Translations under genes and position numbers: made by a program | From: Tridacna crocea | Taxonomy: Eukaryota > Mollusca > Bivalvia > Cardiida > Cardiidae | Direction: 5' to 3' | Assembly: GCA_943736015.1 (NCBI GenBank) | Contig: OX031060.1 | Span: forward strand, 22,335,231 to 22,399,230 | DNA length: 64,000 nt | Shown here: positions 52,042 to 62,099 of the stretch, piece by piece | How positions within the stretch are numbered: the first letter of the stretch is position 1 | How the letters are laid out: every line of letters begins with the position of its first letter | Notes under the pieces: model-generated | Told to the model about the DNA's origin: nothing | The model's input: the letters and a program-made list of their open reading frames with translations, nothing else | The model's database searches: none

Positions 52042-52260
52042 TTTCTTATATTGTCATAATGTTTTCAATAATTTTGGAGCCAAATCTCAATGTGTTGAAC
52101 AACATGCTGTCAACTTGTACAAGTCTACAATGTTTAACATTTTATGATGGTTCATGACTTTGCATGTTATCATAAGGTTGTTCTCAAAGCAGTTTCCTGC
52201 AAAGTAATTGTTTGCACTTATGAATCAAAAAGAACTTATAAATTTTCCTATCCATATTAG

Positions 52261-52284
52261 GGAAGCCAGCGGTTTGAAATTCCT
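52261..52284 (+). CDS. Candidate 24-nt microexon in intron 25
   Basis: Good acceptor context (TTTTCCTATCCATATTAG) and consensus donor GTAAGT; eight phase-0 codons, GSQRFEIP. Best supported of the intron 25 candidates by splice-site quality. Confidence 0.38.
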
Positions 52285-52557
52285 GTAAGTATGGCATTGG
52301 GGATAACTCTATGAGATAAATGTGGATAATTTCCCTTTGATCTCAGAAAACAAAAAAAATGTGCTTGTCCTTTAACCCATAACTATTGTAGATGTTGTTT
52401 ACATCTTTTGATTTTTTTTTTTTATTTTGAAAAATGATTTTCGTTATCAACAGCAGGATTTTTTTTGTTATTGTCAAGAACATTAACACTAATCTAATTG
52501 AGTCTTTTTTTTTTTAACTGCTATGGTTATAATGACCAAATTGTCTTTCTGTGTTCT

Positions 52558-52785
52558 TTTACTCTTTACCACATGACAAAATTTTGGACTCGTCCAAATT
52601 GAAAGCATTTGCAGACAACAACATAAATGTGAATCAAAAATTGAAATTTGATTTGCAAAGGGTAGAAAACATGGTGGGAAAAGGAGAAAATGCCGGTTAC
52701 CAGCATTTTCTCTTTTTCTCACAATGTTTTCAATGGCTTTCTTTATCAGGATCATTAAATTTGGGAATATGTGGTAAAGGGTTAA
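52558..52785 (-). repeat. MITE family A, full copy
   Basis: Left target TTTTA, then CTCTTTACCACATGAC; right GGTAAAGGGTTAA; one arm mutated (ATGGTGGGAAAAGG against CTTTTTCTCACAATG). Confidence 0.83.
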
Positions 52786-52970
52786 AATCTGCCACGCTGT
52801 ATAACAGGAATGATTTTTTTCTTATTGAATATTGAAACACTACATGTCTAGTTTTTAGACGTTTTTTTATTTTTTTTATAGAGATTAGTTTGCACCATGT
52901 TTTATCTAATTGGTCAGTTTAAATAAAAGCTAACTCTGTGTGTTTAGATTCAGTATTGTACAACCAAAAC

Positions 52971-53530
52971 CATCTTCGCAAGCCAAGAGTGATGATCTAC
53001 TACGCTACTCTACCCTTGGCAGATGGAGCTTGATTTCAACGTTCTCCCAATACGCATTTTCATTGGTTGCAGCTAGCTGTAGCTGCACGAAATCAAATCG
53101 CTAGAAGCATTTCATCTTTGATAAAAATATAACAAAGTCGTGACCTTTCAGATAAAAATAGAAGGTAAACATGAATACATCCCCGGATGTGTGCAGGATC
53201 TGTAATGATTTATTACTGAAAAAAAAACATAAAAAGAAAAATCTTTACAGAAAGTTTTTCAGTGTGACCAATCAATTATCAGAGGTTTTAGGCTGTATCC
53301 CAGCACCTGACGATGGAATGTTGAAGTATGTTTGTGGTCATTGCTTCATGTTGAATTACTGTATTCGTAAGCGGTTTGTAAAACAATATTTCATTGGCTA
53401 TAAGAAATATGATATAAATGGCAATAATAAGCAGCATCCAATAGGAGGTGCATCACAGAAATCTTGAAATTGTGCTCGATCCATCAAGGTAAGATCAACG
53501 TAGTGATCGTAACCTTGGCTCGCGAAGATG
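52971..53530 (+). mobile_element. 560-bp inverted-terminal unit T4 carrying a zinc-finger ORF
   Basis: CATCTTCGCAAGCCAAGAG with TGATCTACTACG at the left; TAGTGATCGTAACCTTGGCT then CGCGAAGATG at the right, about 30 bp of imperfect inverted match. Between them lies the open frame 53171-53467. Confidence 0.6.
53171..53467 (+). CDS. ZAD-like zinc-binding protein, N-terminal exon or relic
   Basis: 98 codons from ATG to TGA. Cys8-x2-Cys11 (VCRIC) and Cys55-x2-Cys58 (YVCGHC) are 43 residues apart, the geometry of ZAD-type (zinc-finger-associated) domains, and the EVLG..P..DDGMLKYVCGHC wording fits the second half of such domains. A basic run KKKHKKK follows the first pair. The C-terminus (GASQKS) looks like intron read-through: a consensus donor GTAAGA lies at 53489, after the stop. 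In dynein intron 25, same strand. Could be a nested gene's first exon, a retro-relic, or a host fragment carried by T4. Confidence 0.5.
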   Translation: MNTSPDVCRICNDLLLKKKHKKKNLYRKFFSVTNQLSEVLGCIPAPDDGMLKYVCGHCFMLNYCIRKRFVKQYFIGYKKYDINGNNKQHPIGGASQKS

Positions 53531-53685
53531 AACCAAAACAGAGGTACAGTAAGATGGCTAAACATGTTGTTACCTCTAAGAGTTAAATACAACAAAGAAA
53601 AAGCTATTTTGATTGTTTTCATCTGTTGGGGTTAGCATGCAAATTGATCACCACTTGAATATATCTTTTAAGAATTCCTATTGTA

Positions 53686-53830
53686 TAAACTCTGTACTAC
53701 ATGACAAAATTTTTTAGACCTGCCCAAAGTGAAAGCATCTGCAGGCAATAAACTGGATGCTGTTATAATGATAAGCTTTGTGAAATGGAAAACATGTTGA
53801 GGGAAAGGGAGAAAACACTGAATTTTCACC
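53686..53830 (-). repeat. MITE, truncated and diverged
   Basis: TAAACTCTGTACTACATGAC, then AAAGTGAAAGCATCTGCAGG; decays within the hairpin. Confidence 0.65.
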
Positions 53831-54056
53831 ATTATGAGATTGATGTTAAGTGTATTGTACATTGTGTAATGTTTTATTTATAATGTGTGTCTTTAGCATA
53901 GGCAGGAATGATCTTTATATATATTTGTCTTCCACAACTTTTTTTTAAAATATGTGTTCATCTTCTTTTAAAGTAGAGTGTGCAGCATGATTGAATGAGA
54001 AGTGTGCTTTACTCAACACCTTAACAAACTATAGCAAGAAAGGATTTTCTGTTAAT

Positions 54057-54458
54057 TTAATCCTTTCCCAAACAAGCCCTGGATTTTATGTGTCTGCAGT
54101 AAAAGTCTTTTGAAAACACTGTGGGAAAAGTAGAAATTGCTCATAATGAGCCCTTTTTGAGATTTACTTTCTGCCATTTTCTCCAAATCAAAAATTGTCG
54201 TCTACAAACTCTTTTGATTTGGAAGGGTCCAAATTTGTTGTTTGGACTAATTTTGGACTTGTCCAAACCAAAAGAGTTTGCAGACAACAATTTTAGATTT
54301 GGAGAAAATGGCAGAAAGTAAATCTCAAAAAGGGTAGAAAACACTGTGGGAAAAGGAGAAATTGCTCGTTATGAGCAATTTCTCCTTTTCCAACAGTGTT
54401 TTCACAAGACTTTTACTGCAGATGTGTAAAAACCAGGGGTTATTTGGGAAAGAGTTAA
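54057..54458. repeat. Two family B MITEs fused head to head into a large palindrome
   Basis: '+' 54057-about 54245 and '-' about 54245-54458. Around the joint, GAGATTTACTTTCTGCCATT faces AATGGCAGAAAGTAAATCTC, giving about 190 bp of near-palindrome, while the right half keeps its own hairpin (GAAATTGCTCGTTATGAGC). Confidence 0.82.
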
Positions 54459-54499
54459 GAAAGATGATACCAGATGACCTTCAACATGCAAATAGGAGC

Positions 54500-54700
54500 A
54501 TATAGACATTTGTATAAATTGTCAGTCTTGGATCAGCATGGGCAGTCTGAACAGGCTTATCACAGACGGCACTTTAGGTCAACATTAGATTGTGTCCCAC
54601 AGTATACTTGCATGAAAGTATTGTCTTGAATCGACCTGGGTCTACTGAGCAGGTTGACCCAAGGCAACACTTCACGTAAATGCCGGAAACCCCTTTTTTG
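54500..54700. repeat. Dispersed repeat F3, copy 2
   Basis: GATCAGCATGGGCAGTCTGA, ACGGCACTTTAGGTCAACAT and GGCAACACTTCACGTAAATG, matching the layout of 47890-48105. Confidence 0.6.
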
Positions 54701-54883
54701 CTTATCATAGCCATATCACAATAAAGGAACAGTTTTCTCTGAAGATCAAGGCCAGTGTTCATTAATCAATGTCATACAACTTTTTATTGCATTTCTAGCC
54801 TGGTTTAAAGAGTAAGATAATTTCTGATTGGCTAAACCTGCACAGAATTTGCATTATTTTCAAAGTTAGAAAGGTCATGAGAA

Positions 54884-55336
54884 TTAATCCTTTACCCCAT
54901 AAGGTATTTCTATGGTATCTCTAATTGACCCTAAATAACAGCAAGGATGAAGCCGTTTCTTATGTGTATATGACACCTTTTGATAGTGTAGAAAACATTG
55001 TGGCAAAAGGTGAAATTGCTCGTGAAGAGCAATTTCACCTTTTGCCACAATGTTTTCCAAAGACCCTTTCAAGCAATGCGTAGAAAATGAGTATCTATAG
55101 AGTAAAGGGTTAAATCTTTACCAAACAACAAAATTCTAGACATGTCCAAATTGAAAGCATTTGCTGATTACAAAATAAATGTGACTAAAAAATTGAAACT
55201 TGTCTTTAGAAGAGTAGAAAACATTGTGGGAAAAGGAGAAAATGCTGGTTACTAGCATTTTCTCTTTTTCCCACAATGTTTTCAGAAGGCTTCTCTCTGT
55301 AGGTGTTTAAAAACCAGGGATTTTTGGAAAGGGTTA
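54884..55336. repeat. MITE stack: family C then family A
   Basis: Family C '+' 54884-55113 (palindrome GGCAAAAGGTGAAATTGCTC, GAGCAATTTCACCTTTTGCC, perfect). Family A '-' 55110-55336, end GGAAAGGGTTAC. Confidence 0.88.
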
Positions 55337-55883
55337 CTCAAGGAATTTTCTTTTAAATGGTTGGTGAATTCATGCCTTGGTCAGATGTTTTAGTGTCTAT
55401 GTGAAATTGAAGAAATCAAACACATTTCAAATGGTTTATGATTTTTTAACGTTGTGACCACGTCAATTTTTGCTTTAGCACAAAACTGCAGATATACCAT
55501 ATTGTCGTGCCATTTCAAATAACAGCCCAAGGAAATGGAAAAATGAGTGGAAGCTTGTACTGGGATAGGTTTTGGTATTGAAAAGAGAATATGTTTCCTC
55601 TGATCTCTGAACACACCATGATTTTTTTCCTTTTTGATATTTGTTTTGATTTGTATTGAGATTTAAGAAAAATCCAAACACATGACTTACTCTAACATGA
55701 TTATGTGATACATCCCTATCTTTCCCTGAAGTAAATGTATGTCCATATTGATATTGAAGCTGAATTAGTGTACAAAAAAAAATTTAGTATAATTTCGACA
55801 TTTAGTCAGGAAAATCCATACTAGTAAAACTAAATTTAGAATTTTGCCGTCTGTAACAATGCAGTTTTCATTCTTTCTTTTAG
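55337..55883. other. End of intron 25, no feature
   Basis: AT-rich; closes with the acceptor TTCTTTCTTTTAG. Confidence 0.5.
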
Positions 55884-55993
55884 GAGATCAGAAATCGTCA
55901 CTGGTTACAAGTCATGCAGGTGACTGGGAGCTCCTTTCAGCTGGAGGCCAATGTGTTTAGACTGTCTCATCTTTTAGATATTGGATTGATCAA
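55884..55993 (+). CDS. DNAH5/8-like: Dynein heavy chain exon 26 (linker)
   Basis: 110 nt, phase 0 in, ends with AA of Lys. Donor GTAAGT. It encodes EIRNRHWLQVMQVTGSSFQL and EANVFRLSHLLDIGLIK. R-H-W is the most conserved triplet of the linker in axonemal heavy chains. Confidence 0.96.
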
Positions 55994-56099
55994 GTAAGTT
56001 ACCCGGTCCATAGTCAGAGTAAAAATATATAAGGGGATAAATCTCAGTTATTTGATTAAAATCTAATTTGCATTGCAAGGGGGTCTATGGCAGCTCTAT

Positions 56100-56565
56100 A
56101 CTCTTATCTCTTTACCACACAATCATGACTTTTATCGACCGTAAGAAAAAAAAGCCTTTGTTCAGATGAGTGCTAAGTTAATAGCATGTTAATAAGAAAA
56201 TCTTGGTTTGATACCTTCTGTACTTATAGCCTTAGTGACCTTGAACAAGGCACTGCAGAGTCCAAGCCTAGTGCTGGTGAAACCATAGAAAAGACATGAA
56301 TTATGAAACTGAGCTGTTGATGAACATGGCATGAAATACCATTTAAATCTTTACCACACAAGAGACTTTTAGACTGGTCCAAATTGAAAGCCTTTGCAGA
56401 CGACAAAATAAAGGTGAATGAAAAATTAAAATATGGTTTAGGAAGTGTAGAAAATACTGTGGGAAAAGCAGAAAATGCTGGTTACCAGCAGTTTCTCCTT
56501 TTCCCACAGTATTTTCAAAAGGCTTCTTTCTCGTTAAAAGTCAGGATTGTGTGGTAAAGAGTTAA
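56100..56565. repeat. MITE left fragment and full family A copy
   Basis: 56100-56170 '+' left arm (CTCTTTACCACACAATCATG). 56343-56565 '-' TTAAATCTTTACC to GGTAAAGAGTTAA, with AATACTGTGGG/CCCACAGTATT arms that co-vary. Confidence 0.82.
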
Positions 56566-56674
56566 ACAATTACAAAAAATAAGTATATCATAAGGCAATT
56601 TCTGTCAGAGCAAAAATTCACTGTGTTTGATAACTAAATTGATGTCTTCAACTTTTATACAAATTATCTTGCAG

Positions 56675-56893
56675 GCATAAGGTAGCTATTGAAGAAATAT
56701 GTCTGGGTGCCAGTAGAGAACTAGAACTTGAAATTAAGATGAGAATGACGGAAGAGGAATGGACAGAACAGGTTCTGGCATTTGAACCATACAAACGTCG
56801 TGGACCAATTTACTTGGACAAAGTCTTCACAGAGAGATTGCTTGAACAGTTAGAGGATGCACAGGCTCTGTTGGCCAATATGCTTACATCCAA
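56675..56893 (+). CDS. DNAH5/8-like: Dynein heavy chain exon 27 (linker)
   Basis: 219 nt, completes AA|G (Lys), ends with AA of Lys. Acceptor AAATTATCTTGCAG, donor GTAAGA. It encodes HKVAIEEICLGASRELELEI, KMRMTEEEWTEQVLAFEPYK, RRGPIYLDKVFTERLLEQLE and DAQALLANMLTSK. The I-x-x-I-x-x-x-A-x-x-E-x-x-x-E-x-x-x-x-x-x-x-x-x-W-x-x-x-x-F pattern is standard linker. Confidence 0.96.
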
Positions 56894-57160
56894 GTAAGAC
56901 GATTAGTTGTGTTTTACATGTCTGCGTCTTTGATATTTCAATGTCTGATGAAGAGAATTTTCATTATACTACATGGTAATTAATTAGGGCAATAATGACT
57001 TACATTTCTACATGTTACTACTTCCAAAACGAAACATCTGATTGGCAGAGACATTAACTTTTATAATCTATCATTTTTTTTTCTGTTAAATGATATCTTC
57101 CTGTGTAATGTTCTACACTGGGATGATTTCGTTCTTTGGAAGAGGTTAAGCGATAATTCT

Positions 57161-57548
57161 TTAACTGTTTACCACATAATGACGACTTTTAAAGATCCTG
57201 CGGAAGTGGCCTTTTATAAACTGTGTTGGAAAAGGAGAAAATGCTGGTAACCAGTATTTTCTCCTTTTCCCACGAAGTTTTCTCTACTCAATTAAAGAAA
57301 AATTGCATCATTTGAGCCACTGTGAAATTATTGCGCACAAACGTTTTCTATTTGGATATGTCTAAATTCTGCTGTGTGGGATAGGGTTAACTCTTTACCA
57401 CACAATGCAGACTTTTTATGACCCTGAAAAGGAAACCTTTTGAAAACATTGTGGAAAAAGGAGAAAATGCTGGTCACCAGCATTTTCTCCTTTTCCCACG
57501 ATGGCTTCTACCCTATCCTAATCCAAGATTGTTTGGTACTGGATTTAA
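57161..57548 (+). repeat. Two stacked family A MITEs, second without right arm
   Basis: 57161-57390 and 57387-57548, both '+'. In the second, GATGGCTTCTACCCTATCC runs almost directly into GTTTGGTACTGGATTTAA. Confidence 0.82.
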
Positions 57549-57708
57549 TGCAAGAAAATCTTGACAAGCAGTAGTACACCTTATTAGCTCAGCTACCTGT
57601 TGCTATTGTCATAGCCCTGTCATCTGCATTGTTGTCTGCCTTGTTGACCAAAATCTTTGATGTTATGTAATTTGTGTATCTGTGTCATTTCTTCACTCTT
57701 AACTCACT

Positions 57709-57990
57709 ACCAAACGACAAAATTTTTTGCTTATCCAAATTGAAAGCATTTGCAGATGACAAAAGTGACTGAATATTTGAAATTTGTTTTGTGAAGGGTA
57801 GAAAACATTGTGGGAAAAGGAGAAAATGCTGGTTACCAGCATTTTCTCCTTTTCCCACAATGTTTTCTAAAGGCTTCTTTCTCAAAAGTCAAAAGAGGGA
57901 TTGTGTGGTAATGGGTTAATGTGACTCAAAGATGGAAATTTTGTTTCAGAAAACATTGTAGGAAAATGCTGGTTACCAAATATTTTTGTC
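57709..57990 (-). repeat. MITE family A plus truncated copy
   Basis: 57709-57919 with intact palindrome (TTAACTCACTACC to GGTAATGGGTTAA), then a fragment with AAAACATTGTAGGAAAATGC to about 57990. Confidence 0.83.
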
Positions 57991-58158
57991 ACATTAACAC
58001 CCCTTTTTTGACCTAGAATTCTCAATTATAATCAATGTATTTCTAAAGGCAATTGCTTTTTGTGGCACCTGCATGTGATGCTCTCTTTCGTATAAACATT
58101 CATATTATATTATACCATCTAAAATTGATCTCTGCAGTAAGTCCCATTACACTTCCAG

Positions 58159-58393
58159 GTATATTGGACCCTTGAGAGATGAAGCTGCGTCCTGGGCTGA
58201 GAAACTGAAAGAAGTTGCTGAGGTACTAGAGCTGTGGTTGGAAGTTCAAGACCTGTGGCAGTACCTGGAGGCTGTGTTTAGTAACCAGGTGGCAGCAAAA
58301 GAACTCCCTCAAGAAGCCAAGAGGTTTGCTAGGATTGACAAGAGCTGGACCAAAATGATGAAAAGAGCATTTGATACCAGAAATGTTTTGCAG
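58159..58393 (+). CDS. DNAH5/8-like: Dynein heavy chain exon 28 (linker)
   Basis: 235 nt, completes AA|G (Lys), phase 0 out. Acceptor TTACACTTCCAG, donor GTATTT. It encodes YIGPLRDEAASWAEKLKEVA, EVLELWLEVQDLWQYLEAVF, SNQVAAKELPQEAKRFARID and KSWTKMMKRAFDTRNVLQ. W-x-x-x-Q-x-x-W-x-Y-L-E-x-(I/V)-F and LP-x-E-x-x-x-F-x-x-(I/V)-D are the strongest linker signatures; the QEAKRF version is DNAH5/8-like. Confidence 0.97.
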
Positions 58394-58498
58394 GTATTTT
58401 GATTTTGATCCCATGTTCATTTCAGCTATTCTGTTATTTTATGGCCAGAAAACACAATTTTATACTTTTCAATATAGACAAAGATTGCAAGCAACAAG

Positions 58499-59106
58499 TT
58501 AACTCATTACCATACAACAAAATTTTAAGCTTGTCCAAGTGGAAAACATTTGCAGACGACAGAAAAAAATGTGACTGAAAATTTTGAAATTTGTTTTGTG
58601 ACGAGTAGAAAACATTGTGGGAAAAGGAGACAATGCTGGTTAGCAGCATTGTCTCCTTTTCCCACAATGTTTACAATTGGCTTCTTTCCCAGGGTCATCA
58701 AAAGTAGGGATTGTGTGGTAATGGGTTAACCTTCGATCAAAGGGGTTTGAATGGATCTAGAAATCAATACAGGAAAAGGACAAAATGCTCTATACAAGCA
58801 CTGTCTGCTTTTCCCACATTTCACCCAAATACATTCTTTCTCGGAGTCTTGGTGGCATGGCATTGTCTGGAAAGGGATTAAGTCTTTACCTCACAATACC
58901 TACTTTTAACAACCCTTAAGAAGAAGTCTTTGGAAAACACTGTGGGAAAAGGAGAAAATGCTGTTAATCAGCATTTTCTCCTTTTCCCTCAGTGTTTTCT
59001 ACTCTATCAAAGAGAGAAATCATCATTTCATCAATGTTTAATTTGTCGTCTGCAAATGCTTTCAATTTGGTCACATCCCAAATTTTGTCATTTGGTAAAG
59101 GGTTAA
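58499..59106. repeat. Stack of three MITEs, first with compensated hairpin
   Basis: 58499-58729(-), 58726-58881 (decayed), 58878-59106(+), sharing TTAA at both joints. In the first, GGAGACAATGCTG faces CAGCATTGTCTCC, where nearly all other copies read GGAGAAAATGCTG and CAGCATTTTCTCC. Confidence 0.87.
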
Positions 59107-59633
59107 CTTGAAGAAGGTGACATTGAAAAGAGAGATTATGATATTTCTGAGTGATGTGTACATATCCTGAAATTATTGCACAGAGAGGTTTTAGCCTGTC
59201 TACCTCTAGAGAAAGAGTCGAGGTATTGCCATAGCCCTGGCATTGTGGTCTTAGTATATCTCATTGTCTTTGTCTGAGCCTTTGTCTTGGTTTGACATTT
59301 TCAAAAACTTTGTATGATATATCAATTGTAAAGACGTTCATCATCAAAAGGAGCACATGTACAGCAAGAGCAGATAACCATCGAAGTATTTTCAACACGA
59401 TTATGTCCCTATATAGATCTTGAATTTCACTGAAACTCAAGTAAAGCATGGGCAACTTTCATCTGGTCACAATATTATTTCATGAATTTCATTTATTAAA
59501 TTTCATTTATTAAATTTCATGTCATGTCATTTATTAAATTTCATGTTATGTCAGTTATGTATACTTTACAAGGGTGCTTTCAAAATCTTCTGGTAGAAGT
59601 TTGTTTCAGGAGGTAATGGATCAACTCCAAACG
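59107..59633. other. Intron 28 stretch without clear feature
   Basis: A short repeat of AAATTTCATTTATT/AAATTTCATGTCATG type at about 59485-59550; nothing else. Confidence 0.45.
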
Positions 59634-59706
59634 ATAGGTGATTGCAACACTATTCTAAGTGCCTGTACATTGTGCAGGCACTTAGAATAGTGATGCACTC
59701 ACTTAT
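59634..59706. repeat. Short hairpin repeat R6, copy 2
   Basis: ATTCTAAGTGCCTGTACA facing TGTGCAGGCACTTAGAAT, flanks GATAGGTGATTGC and GCACTCACTTA. Confidence 0.8.
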
Positions 59707-59711
59707 AGAAA

Positions 59712-59910
59712 TGTCCACCTGTCCAAATTGGAAGCAAATTGTTCAAATGATTGTATATACCTTTGAAAAGGTAGAAAACATTGTGCAAAAAGGAGAAAAT
59801 GCTGGTCACCAGCATATTTTAATAGCATTTTCTCCTCTTCCCATAATGTTTTCTAAAACTCTTTTCCTTGAGGTTTTCAAAGTATAAGATTGTTTGGTAA
59901 AGATTTACAT
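59712..59910 (-). repeat. MITE family A, diverged
   Basis: CTGTCCAAATTGGAAGC, hairpin ATGCTGGTCACCAGCAT with an extra TTTTAATAG, right end GGTAAAGATTTA. Confidence 0.72.
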
Positions 59911-59981
59911 ATGCTATTAGCAAAGGAATAACTTTGTTAAAATTTGAAATATGAATAATTTTGTATCTTTTGTTTATTTAG

Positions 59982-60181
59982 TGCTGCTATGGAGGAGAGG
60001 TTCCAAAAGCTGTTTTACTTCGTCATGTGTATGAGGAACTGGAAATCTGCTTTAAATCTTTGGTTGGTTACCTTGACAACAAGAGACGTGTGTTTCCAAG
60101 GTTCTATTTTGTGTCAGACCCAATTCTACTTGCCATACTTAGTAGACCAACAGATTTGGAATCAGTAAAGCCACATTTGAA
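59982..60181 (+). CDS. DNAH5/8-like: Dynein heavy chain exon 29 (linker)
   Basis: 200 nt, phase 0 in, ends with AA of Lys. Acceptor TTTTGTTTATTTAG, donor GTAATT. It encodes CCYGGEVPKAVLLRHVYEEL, EICFKSLVGYLDNKRRVFPR and FYFVSDPILLAILSRPTDLE. L-E-x-C-x-K-S-L-x-x-Y-L-x-x-K-R-x-x-F-P-R-F-(F/Y)-F-(V/L)-S is the universal linker motif; the following DPILLAIL favours DNAH5/8. Confidence 0.97.
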
Positions 60182-60290
60182 GTAATTTAAATTTGTTTTA
60201 ATCCATCTATCTGAGCAGAATATTGGGTGAAACTTAGAAAATATCTTTATTGTGTGGGTTACTTTTTTTATTTTTGCTGCTCATACCCGC

Positions 60291-60490
60291 TTAACCTTTT
60301 CCACAATGACAAATTTTAGACTTGTCCGCAAATGGCAAATTCTAAATCAGAACAAATGAGCCTTACCCCTTATGTTGGTAGATAACATTGTTACAAAAGG
60401 AGAAATTTCTTGTTACAAGCATAGTTGTTTTTTTTGCAATATGTTTTCAGAAGTCTTTCTCTCAGTACATTTAAAGACTACAATTTTTTA
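60291..60490 (-). repeat. MITE family B, diverged
   Basis: TTAACCTTTTCCACAATGAC, AGAAATTTCTTGTTACAAGC; right end decayed. Confidence 0.65.
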
Positions 60491-61175
60491 GGGGTAAAAC
60501 CCCTTTCTAGAATCTTTCAGACTGCATTGACTAGTAGGGTATTCTCTAAACAGATATTTCCTCCAGTTGTATTCAAGACAGTTTCATTCAAGAATATCTC
60601 GGCATACAGAACAATGAAGATCGGACTGCTTATCTTCTCTTTGATATTCAGATGATCTGACGTAATGGTTGTAGCTAAATCAGATCAAATTTTGTTAAAA
60701 TGTTCAAGTAATAGGTACAAATCCTTTCATGGTTTTGTACAATGAAGGTAGCAATAAATGGGCATAATTACTTTTACCCAAATATTATAAATATACTACT
60801 CAATATTTGCAAGGGATCACCCTATCAGATTTACCTTAAATCTATATGTGACATGTATCATGTATAGTTTTACAATATGTAATATTACTACACTGATCAA
60901 TTAAATCATCCAAAACAGTTGTAACATATATACCCATACTGAAATATGTAAGTGATCCCTATCAAAGTATAGTTTAGCAGTACATGCAAGGCTTTTGAGG
61001 CCATAATTACCAAATTTATACCAAAGTTACTTTTATTTCTAAATCATCTGCTTAACCAGTTATCTAATCAGCAGGGGCATTCTGTATCAGCTCTGTAGAT
61101 AGCTAGAAATTTGAAATTAGAACAATATTTGAAATTGTTTGTAAGTACAACCCCTTGTCCTCGAAAGATTAAAGT
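60491..61175. other. Intron 29 stretch without recognisable feature
   Basis: AT-rich, no shared repeat, no splice-bounded open frame. Confidence 0.5.
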
Positions 61176-61638
61176 CATTTTATTATATACCTAGCACTGA
61201 AATCCTGGAATTTCCCAGTGAAATAAATTTTGATATCATCGCTTGTGATGATATCAACTTTCACTTCCTGCCGTAATTCAGGAACTACTTTTTTTTCTAT
61301 TAAGCACTTATATATGAATGGTGACTTATTCAGTTCTGTGAAGTCTCGTTTTGTTCTTTTAAATTATCTATTCATCCGCGCTATGTCCCTGATTTCTTCT
61401 CTCTATTCAAAGTATTGATTTTGACTTTTAAATGAAAAATTAAAAATGATAATATTAATTAAGGTATATAATAGATAAAATAATCAACTGATTATTTTTG
61501 ATATGAAAAATATCTCACTGGGATGCGTCGTAAGGCGTTAAAAAAACTTGTGGTGCACACTTGTTTTTTCAACACCTAACAATGCATCCTCATGAGATAT
61601 TTTTCATATCAAATATAACCAGTTGATTATCCTCTATC
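61176..61638. repeat. Dispersed repeat R3, copy 2, abutting exon 30
   Basis: Same unit as 3170-3605 but longer in the middle, with a palindrome TTGATATCATCGC facing GTGATGATATCAA. It ends about 12 bp before exon 30, so the acceptor's upstream context is repeat-derived. Confidence 0.75.
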
Positions 61639-61650
61639 TCTTTCGCACAG

Positions 61651-61858
61651 ATCAATTTTTACATGTATCAATGATGTTAAGCTGGAAGAGACAAGAGCGG
61701 GACCCGTAGAGCCGACAGATGAGGTTGGATTCCAAGGTTCTGCAACTGGCCTTAGATCTACCACACCACACAGTAGAGCTAAAACATCAAGTGCTCTGTC
61801 CCAGTTAACTAGAGGTGACACACCACCAAAAATTGACAAGAGACTGACTCAAATATAT
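61651..61858 (+). CDS. DNAH5/8-like: Dynein heavy chain exon 30 (linker, with Ser/Thr-rich insert)
   Basis: 208 nt, completes AA|A (Lys), phase 0 out. Acceptor ATCTCTTTCGCACAG, donor GTAAGT. SIFTCINDVKLEE continues the linker (the NVFDNIKSVKF-like step of DNAH5/8). Then ETRAGPVEPTDEVGFQGSAT, GLRSTTPHSRAKTSSALSQL and TRGDTPPKIDKRLTQIY follow, where other family members go directly on to the Y-D-R-I-L segment. This is an insert in the motor's linker. Confidence 0.92.
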
Positions 61859-62099
61859 GTAAGTAAATGTATAATGAGTTTCTGCCATCTTCTTGCATTT
61901 GAGGATGATAATGTTTATACAAATTACTCTAGAAGTAATGGAAGTAATTATGTGAAAATATAAACACATGAAAATAATAATGTTTATTAAAATTTGTTGC
62001 ATTACATTAATCTTTCCAGTCATAAGCCTTTAAACCCATGTCTTTTTGTTCTGTTTCGGTGTTAAGTATCTCAGTATTCATTGCTCTTCATTTACACCA

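Larger units (their letters stand above)
51059..52130 (+). repeat. MITE family A split by a Foldback-like element
   Basis: Left TTAACCCTTTACAACAC and hairpin left arm to about 51171. Right arm resumes at about 52042 (TTTTCTTATATTGTCATAAT, then TTTTC, CAACTTGTACAAGTCTAC) and fades near 52130. Confidence 0.7.
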
